Assembly: GCA_001986395.2 (NCBI GenBank) | Contig: MQVO02000002.1 | Coordinates: forward strand, 1,736,001-1,800,000 | Reading direction: 5' to 3' | Length of the DNA stretch: 64,000 bases | Origin: Irpex lacteus | Taxonomy: Eukaryota; Basidiomycota; Agaricomycetes; Polyporales; Irpicaceae | Shown here: positions 57,376-64,000 of the stretch, piece by piece | Numbering within the stretch: position 1 is the stretch's first letter | How the letters are laid out: each line of letters opens with the position of its first letter | Program-made: the position numbers and the translations under genes | The notes under the pieces: generated by a model | Database searches by the model: none | What the model saw: the letters and a program-made list of their open reading frames with translations, nothing else | What the model was told of the DNA's origin: nothing

Positions 57376-59488
57376 ATGCCTCACCGTCGCGCACACATTC
57401 ATGGCACTCGAAAAGGACAGAAGAGGCACAACCGGCTACATAAAACAAGACCTACAGTATCACGGAAAACGAGTACATTGTCAGATGAAGAAGTCGCAGA
57501 TTTGGTCACAGCGATGTCGACACGTTACGGATGGGACGACAGTCAAGCTATTCGGCTTTTTCAGCTTGCTGGTATCCGTGCTCAGCTCGAGGGTGTGGAT
57601 ACAGTGATTCAAGCTCCAACAGGCTCGGGAAAAATTTAAACGGTCATAGCAGCAGGACCTCACTCCTCCCCTCGGGGCGAGGAAATGATTACTTTGCTAT
57701 CTGTACCGTTGATACAATTGGCTGAGGATATGGTATGTTGTTCTATGGAACTCGAACAAATTTTTGTCAATACTTGTGCTCAACAACGGGAATATTTGCT
57801 AGGTCACAACGTTTCGCGAGGAGTTTAAACTCAACGCCATAGCCGTGCATAGTGGCAATGGTGCATTGTCTCCTTTGGTACTTAAGGTCTGCTTCTACCA
57901 ACTTATCTACAGTGATGAATCACTGATGTATTCACAACTCTGTAGGATATACTTGCGCTGAAATATCAAGTGGTGATAGCATCACCCGAAATGCTTCAGT
58001 CGCGCACTTTCATAAACAAGCTTCTGCGAAATCCTACCTTCTCCCAACGGATCATCTCCTTCGTCGTAGATGAAGCGCACTGTGTCTCGCTGTGGGGTGC
58101 AGATTTCCGCAAGAAGTATGCATCGCTTGGTATTGTCCGTGCATTCTTGCCCCGAGGCACTCCGGTTATTGCTATGACTGCTACATTGACCGGCCGTGTA
58201 CGCCGCGATATCTGTAGCAAGCTTCACTTTTCCAAGCACGGATCACAATTTCAGAACGAGGGTAATAACCGTCCGAATGTATCCATTGTTGTACGAGCTT
58301 GCAAGCATCCTCTCGTATCCTTTGCCGACCTCGACTTTATCATTCCAACGACCATCCACTGTCACACCGACATTCCGAAGACCTATCTCTATGTCGACGA
58401 TATAAACACCGGCTCCCAGATTGTCGATCACCTGTCTTCGCTTCTCAAAAGTCGCTTACAGGCTGGTCCACCATCAGCCCCTGCTTCATCGTCCACCCGG
58501 CGTGGCAATAGACGGTGCTCGTCGCTTGAGCCTGGCATCATTCGACCATTCAACGCTACTCTCTCTAAGGAATACCGTAACATCGCTATGGCGAAATTCT
58601 GTGAAGGTGATATACGTATTCTAGTATGCACAGATGCGGCGGGCATGGTAAGCCAATATCAACATCGGTATCTGAATGATCTGATACAGTTCACTGACTA
58701 TTGGGCCAACAGGGTATCAATGTTTCAGACGTTGACGTTGTTGTACGATGGAAGCTACCGGCAACACTGTCAAATTTCATCCAACGCGCCGGGCGTGCTG
58801 CTCGGGGTCGCGGGAGACCTGGCTTGGCCGTTCTGCTGGTTGAACCTTCGGCGTATAAAGTTGACCTCATCACTACCCCCGAAGCCTCTACGACTAAGCG
58901 TCGCCGACGACCAAAAAAACAAAACAGGGTGGTAAGACGAACACTCCAGGCACCTCTGTTGAGTTAGAGGGCGCCAGCACTGCCATACCTAATAGTGGCT
59001 GGAGGACACGAGCACAAGAGGCAGCACTTAAGAGGTATGCTCTTGCTCACGGGCTAGCACGTGGGAGTTCCAAGCTCGACGATGCACCACCAGCAGGATT
59101 GCAGCCGCAGTTCAGCCCTGATAGAGACGACGAAGGGTTACTTGTGTTTGTACAAAGTGTGCAGTGCAGGCGCAAGGTCTGGGCCGAGATATTTGAGAAC
59201 AACGCGAATACACTTGGTGAGCCCATATAACCTGAAAAGGCATTCGCTGTATTGATAAGTCAACACTCGGAATGGTTAGAACCCTGTGTCCCTGAAATTG
59301 GATGCTGCGACATCTGCGTACCCGCGCTTTTCAACCGCACTCGTCCTGGAAAGTATCATCACGAAAATAAACAAGTCGGGATCTGGGTAGACCTGGCGTG
59401 CCAGATGTTCGCACAGGTGCTAAACGCCCGCCACTATGGCATTCCTTTTGCACGGTTGATCTATACATTCCACGTTGATTTAACCTGA
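57376..59488 (+). pseudogene. RecQ-like DEAH helicase, inactivated
   Basis: Starts at ATG 57376 (MPHRRAHIHGTRKGQKRHNR). Introns 57733..57802, 57887..57945 and 58648..58712 join in phase. Helicase landmarks: Q-motif region FQLAGIRAQLEGVDT, Walker A QAPTGSGK, IASPEMLQS, the DEAH box in VVDEAHCVSLWGADFRKKYA, VIAMTATLT (motif III), then the second lobe with ILVCTDAAGMGINVSDVDVV and FIQRAGRAARGRGR. The Walker A lysine is followed by ATT TAA (57634-57639), two codons not in the family consensus, one a stop. A second lesion lies in a run of seven A at 58913-58919; one more A would restore the frame leading to GGKTNTPGTSVELEG and onward. The C-terminus has the usual CCDIC...NRTRPGK motif near 59309-59350. 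RecQ helicases unwind DNA 3'-5'; this copy would not be functional. Confidence 0.85.
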
Positions 59489-59759
59489 GCAACACTGGCC
59501 ACGGTGAAAAGGACAATATAATGGGATGGATATGTGAGATCTGCGATGCTTGGACGTGATCTGCTTATGCCCTCACAGGAGTATGTACTGCCATTTAAGG
59601 GTCATTTCACTTTGTAGACATGAGACAATGTAATAAAAAACCACTATCATTACCGTCGAGGATTTTGAACTATAGCCGGAGGTAATATGTAAAGACGAGT
59701 CGCTCGGGACGTCGTCAATAGGCAGGGGCTGGATACGCTGTCGTAATCCCACCACGCAC
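59489..59759. other. Spacer between the RecQ pseudogene and the LTR
   Basis: No gene seen. The distal edge of the LTR may extend into this interval. Confidence 0.4.
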
Positions 59760-60120
59760 TGTAAAGACCTAGATACACGAGCGTACGAGTTAATTCCAGG
59801 TGCGAAAGGAAAGAGCACGATATAACATAGACTGTACCTAGATACACGAGCGTACGAGTTAATCTAGTACAGGACTGGTAAGCATACGAGGCATACTGCA
59901 AGGGCAACTAAACTACTCACTCCAGGTGCGAAAGGAAAGAGCACGATGGAGTGTCAGGAGCGGGGGCGATGGTATATATACTACAGAGCCACAGTCGACT
60001 CGAAAAGGAAATCCTGTGATGCAGGAGAATGTCCGCGCGACGAAGAACAAAGGCGTTGCCATATGAAACAAAAGAAAGGCGCCCTATCGGGCAAATCCGT
60101 GAGCCGGGCCGGAAAGTTCA
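59760..60120 (-). repeat. Probable 3' LTR of the copia element
   Basis: On the minus strand a purine tract (GGGGGAG, about 60130-60124) is directly followed by TGAACTTTCCGG at 60120, a plausible LTR start; the polyprotein stop codon overlaps it. Inside are a TATATATAC promoter box (about 59971-59980) and internal direct repeats. One 27-bp unit starting CCTAGATACACGAGCG occurs at 59768 and 59837, and another starting TCCAGGTGCGAAAGG occurs at 59795 and 59921. The far end is set at a CA dinucleotide near 59760 but is uncertain, because the other LTR lies outside the window. Confidence 0.6.
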
Positions 60121-63100
60121 ATACTCCCCCTCGGAAGGGCGATACTGGACGAGTCCCAGAGAGAGGCGGTGTTTAGCATGGACATCAGCAGGTAAAGGCT
60201 TGGTAAGGATGTCAGCTGGGTTATCGGTTCCGGGAATTCGAACCAAATCGACGAGGCCTTCGTCAACACATTCATGAACGGCATGAGCGGTGACGCGAGT
60301 ATGCTTCGAGCGATGCTTCACGTTGGGTGACTTAGAAGCGTCAACTGCACTCTTGTTGTCGCAGTGGAGGAGGACTGGATGATGGAGAGGTTGTTCGATT
60401 TGATCAGCCAGGACATCGAGCCACTTGAGTTGTTGACAAGCTTCATGAGCCGCGTAGTACTCTGAGTCAAAGGTAGACTTTGCCACAGAGCGTTGCTTGC
60501 GAGCAGACCAACAGACAGCGCCATGACCAAGAAAGAAAGTGTAGCCAGACATGGAGATGGAGTTGTCGATGTCACTCGCGAAGTCGGCGTCGGTGAAACC
60601 AACAAGATTGTCTCCATTTTCGTCATCGTGACCTAGACAAAGACGGAGATCGGAGGTACCGCGAAGGTAGCGAAGAACGTGTTTCGCAGCTTTGAGGTGT
60701 TGCTGCGTAGGATTGGACTGGTATTGGCACAGTCGAGCGACTGCAAAGGAGATGTCGGGTCGAGTACCGAGGGAAGCGTACATGAGAGAGCCGAGTAAGC
60801 TGCGGTATTCGTGGATGAGAGTGGGATCGCATTCGGATGGATCGGCGTCGTTTTTCTCCAGCTTGATGCCCACTGGAAGAGGCGTAGATGCGGGATTACA
60901 ATCCTCGTGTTGGAAGCGAACGAGGACTGAGTTGATGTAGACGGTCTGGTCGAGGTAGACGAGACGACTCCCCCTATCCCTAGTGACACGGATAGCGAGA
61001 TAGTGCTTGAGTTCCCCCAAGTCTTTGAGTTCGAACCGCTTTTTGAGCGCGGCCTTGGTTTCTTCAATCAGGGCGAGGCTGTTGCCCATCATGGTGAGGT
61101 CGTCGACGTAAACAATGAGAATTTCGAGGGCTCCCCCTCGTCGACAAAGGAATATGGATACGTCGCCTGTGTCGTGACAGACGAAGCCGAGATCTTCGAG
61201 AGTTGCCTTGAGCGTGAGGAACCATTGGCGTCCTGCTTGCTTGAGGCCGTAGATTGCCTTCCGAAGGCGACAGACTTTGCCTTCAGCCACCACGAAACCT
61301 TCAGGTTGCTCCATGTAAACCTCCTCGTCCAAGGAACCGTTCAGATACGCTTGATGAAAGTCGATCTGGTGGATTTCCCAATCTAGAATGGCAGCTAAAG
61401 CGACTAAGTATCGCCAGGATTCCAGACGGGCGACGGGAGCGAAGGTGTCTTCGTAATCGATCCCTTGAACTTGTTCAAATCCCTTGGCTACCAGCCGTGC
61501 CTTGTAACGTTCAACGTTGCCGTCCTTGTCGAGTTTGAGCTTGTAAACCCACTTGCTCTTGATAGCCTTGCGGCCGCGAGGCAAGTCGACAAGTTCCCAA
61601 GTTCCTGCATCCTGTAAACCTTTGAATTCGGTCTCCATGGCTGCGTACCAGTCATCCCTATCCGTGGAACCCATAGCCTGCCTGTACGAGCGAGGCTCCC
61701 CCTGAGGCGTAACAGCAGCAGCGAAGGCGATTGCCTCGTCAGCAGTGACGGCTGATGCTTTGCTTCGGGGTTTGTACGGGACCTTGTTGCCTCTAGCCTG
61801 AGTCGAACGTTGGATGTCCTCCTCAGATGCAACCTCGAACAGCCTGTTCAACCGATTCTGCTCGCGCGAAGGCTTTGGCCGCGATGAGCGACGCGTAGCG
61901 TTGGAGAGTTCGCGATGATCAGGATTGGTGATGGGGCTGTAGTCGGTCGAGGAGCGGTTGAGGTTGGGTTCGAGTTTGGGTGAAGGTGGGACAACACGAG
62001 GGTCGCGTTTGAGTTTGGATGGAGAAGGAGGGAATTCAGACTTCGGAGTGAAGAACTGATCTGGTTCCTTACCCTTGCTTCGCGAAGTGCTAGGCTCAGG
62101 TTTGGGTGTAGGAGGTGTGGAAGGACGAGGGGGAACAGATGGGCGCGGTATCTGTGACGGACGCTCAGCTGCAGATGGAACTGTAGGAGCGGTTGTCGTA
62201 GATGGTGCACCAGAAGGAGGCGATGGTTGAGTTGGAGGCACTTGAGGCGTGGTAGTAGCCGGCTCAGATGAGGGCGTATGAAGGGGAATGAAGTCAAAGG
62301 AGACTTGAGTGGATGGCGGATTGGTTGTGTTCGAAGATGATGAGGAAGGTGGAACGAGGAAAGGAAAGACCAATTCGTCGAATATAACGTCGATACTCGA
62401 GACGATCTTATGGGTATGCCTGTTCCAGAGACGGTAACCTTTAGAACCCGCCTCATACCCAACAAAGACGAGAGACTGAGCATTAGGCTCAAGTTTTCGT
62501 CGATGATCCTTGTGGATTTGGCGATAGGCTAGGCAGCCGAAGACGCGGAAGTACGAAACATCCGGCTTCTCGCCTGTGAGAACCTCGATAGATGTCCTCC
62601 AGTCCAGAGCCTTTTTAGGGGCACGATTCCGGACGTGGACAGCTGTTTTCACAGCTTCCTCCCAGAATCCATACGACATACCGGCGGCGTGGAGAAGAGA
62701 CTTAGCAGCTTCAACGATGGTGCGGTTGTAGCGCTCAGCCTTGCCGTTTTGTTGAGGAGTATCCGGATTCGTGCGCTGGTGAACGATACCAAGAGACTTG
62801 AGCTTCGCAATAAAGCTCTTCGACTGGTACTCCCCCCCTCTGTCAGAGCGGAGGACCTTGATGTCGCGGCCATACTGGTTCTTGACCATAGCACGGAACT
62901 CGTCGAACTTCGACTCCTGCTCAGACTTGTGGCGTAGGAAGTAGATCCAGAGCGTGTCAGAGAAGTCGTCGATGAACGTGAGCCAGAACTTGTGGCCGCC
63001 GACAACGGAGTCGGCTTGCATGGGACCAGCGAGATCGGTGTGTACGAGGTCGAATGGATGTTCAGCACGTGATGTCGAGGAAGATGGGAATGTTGTGCGA

Positions 63101-64000
63101 TGCATTTTGCCCATAACGCAGCCTTCGCATGGGTGAGGCGAGCGTTTCGACTCGTTGAGCTTCAAACCCTTGACCGGAGGATTCTCAGCGCGAAGCTGTT
63201 GAAGAGCCTCCCAGTTCAAGTGTCCAAAACGTTGGTGAGCGAGGTCGATGGGTGCAGAGTCAACATGAGTGGAGGAGGCGACAGAGGGGGCCTGAACAGC
63301 GAGTCCAAACCAGTACTGACCGCCTTTGAGGTGGCCTATGCCTACGGTCCTATTATCCTTGGTGATCCTAGCTCCATTGTCTGAGAAGACGACGGAGAAT
63401 CCCTTTGCGTCGAGGCAAGAAACCGAGATAGTTGGGCAGGCGATACTCGGGCAGTATAAGACGTTGTCAAACTGCACTGTGAGAGCCTTGCCGTCGATCT
63501 GTGTGGTGCCTACAACACGACCAGAGCCGAGTGTCGCCAACGTCGTAGAAGAGTCGGCAAGCTTGGCGATACGAGGCGTGTCGAAAGCCTTGTACTCAGC
63601 GAAGTCGTTGATGTTGTTGGACATGTGTTTTGTGCAGCCAGAGTCAAGCATCCAGGGCGTAGTGCCCGCGTAGAAGAAAACAGTAGCATTGGTGGTCTCA
63701 GACGCGGAGTCTTCGACGGAAACAGCATGTACAGCGGCAGATCCAGTAGACGACGGTGCACCAGACGATTCCTTCCCCTTTCCCTTCCTAGACTGGGCCT
63801 CCACCTTCTGAGCAGCCTTCTTGCGGCACTCACTCTCGACGTGTCCATCGTAGTTGCACCAGTCGCAGTGCTTCCCACTCTTCTTCTTCGAAGCGGACTT
63901 TCGCGCGCGAGGAGCAGCGGTGACTGCGCTGACGGACGCGGAAGAGTCCTTGCGAGAGGCTTCGTCGAGAAGGCGAGAGCGAATGTCGTCGAAGCTGAGA
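60118..64000 (-). mobile_element. Ty1/copia retrotransposon Gag-Pol (uninterrupted, 5' part outside)
   Basis: One frame runs without a stop from the right edge to 60118, about 1293 visible residues. In order: the end of Gag with a CX2CX4HX4C zinc knuckle (CDWCNYDGHVESEC, about 63870-63825); aspartic protease WMLDSGCTKHM (about residue 119); GAG-pre-integrase HQRFGHLNWEAL...CEGC; integrase core with DLVHTDLAGP, LRSDRGGEYQSK and QQNGKAERYNRT (D, D, E); a Pro/Ser-rich linker; reverse transcriptase with YKARLVAKGFEQVQGIDYED, WEIHQIDFHQAYLNGSL and the YVDD active site (ILIVYVDDLTMMG). RNase H follows with GFTDADFAS, KSTFDSEYYAAHEA and LHCDNKSAVDA, ending NPADILTKPLP. The order protease-integrase-RT-RNase H defines copia. 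All key residues look intact, so recent activity is plausible. Confidence 0.97.

Noticed and set aside
60224..60250. TTCGAA-containing sequence resembling a tRNA B box
   Set aside because: It lies inside the RNase H coding part of the copia element and no A box or cloverleaf accompanies it.
61848..62492. 214-codon minus-strand frame rich in Leu/Pro
   Set aside because: It is an alternative-frame reading of the Pro/Ser-rich linker of the copia polyprotein.

Overview
The window is fungal nuclear DNA, most likely from a mushroom-forming basidiomycete (Agaricomycetes). The genes carry many short introns (46-80 bases) with GT donors, CTRAY-type branch points and CAG/TAG acceptors. The protein families (tyrosinase, Clr2, FunK1 kinase, TET/JBP-like dioxygenase, DUF6589, RecQ-like helicase, Ty1/copia) are ones known to be present or expanded in that class. 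Exon boundaries were placed by eye from splice signals and frame continuity. Nothing was searched against a database.

Layout. 1-968: 3' end of a tyrosinase-like gene running in from the left. 1755-4099 (minus): an apparently intact Clr2-type silencing protein. 4714-6392 (plus): a Ulp1/SENP-type cysteine protease with an N-terminal membrane segment. 6.4-17 kb: gene-poor DNA with two inverted-repeat elements, a 19-bp tandem array and a scrap of elongation factor 2. 17.1-18.5 kb: a frameshifted N-terminal piece of a SNF2/RAD5-type helicase, joined to a ~1.4 kb sequence repeated at 48.7-50.0 kb. 19.9-21.4 kb (minus): a TET/JBP-like 2-oxoglutarate dioxygenase, probably frameshifted. 22.0-24.8 kb: a 2.8 kb non-autonomous transposon with 15-bp ends, an 8-bp target duplication and a smaller inverted-repeat element inside. 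25.9-27.6 kb: a FunK1 kinase lacking its catalytic half. 29-30.5 kb: unidentified degraded coding traces.

32.9-35.5 kb (minus): an apparently intact AreA-N/DUF1752 plus DUF3295 regulator. 35.9-39.9 kb: a DUF6589 gene with an in-frame TGA and a frameshift. 40.2-41.1 kb: an unidentified three-exon gene with an internal duplication. 41.8-43.3 kb: a hAT-like non-autonomous element with a perfect 8-bp target duplication. 44.9-46.3 kb: unidentified ORFs. 51.7-52.5 kb: a tandem array whose units look like exon plus intron. 53.5-56.0 kb (minus): a condensin CAP-H/Brn1 gene without its 5' part. 57.4-59.5 kb: a RecQ-like helicase broken inside its Walker A motif. 59.7-64.0 kb (minus): an uninterrupted Ty1/copia polyprotein with a probable 3' LTR, running off the right edge.

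The genes do not form a pathway. Three or four host genes (Clr2, the DUF1752/DUF3295 regulator, perhaps the Ulp1-like protease and tyrosinase) lie in a matrix of transposons, their small derivatives and broken copies of genes. No CRISPR, operon, tRNA or rRNA was seen. The least expected objects are the membrane-anchored Ulp1-like protease, the exon-intron tandem array, the two elements with clear 8-bp target duplications, and the paired 1.4 kb repeat.
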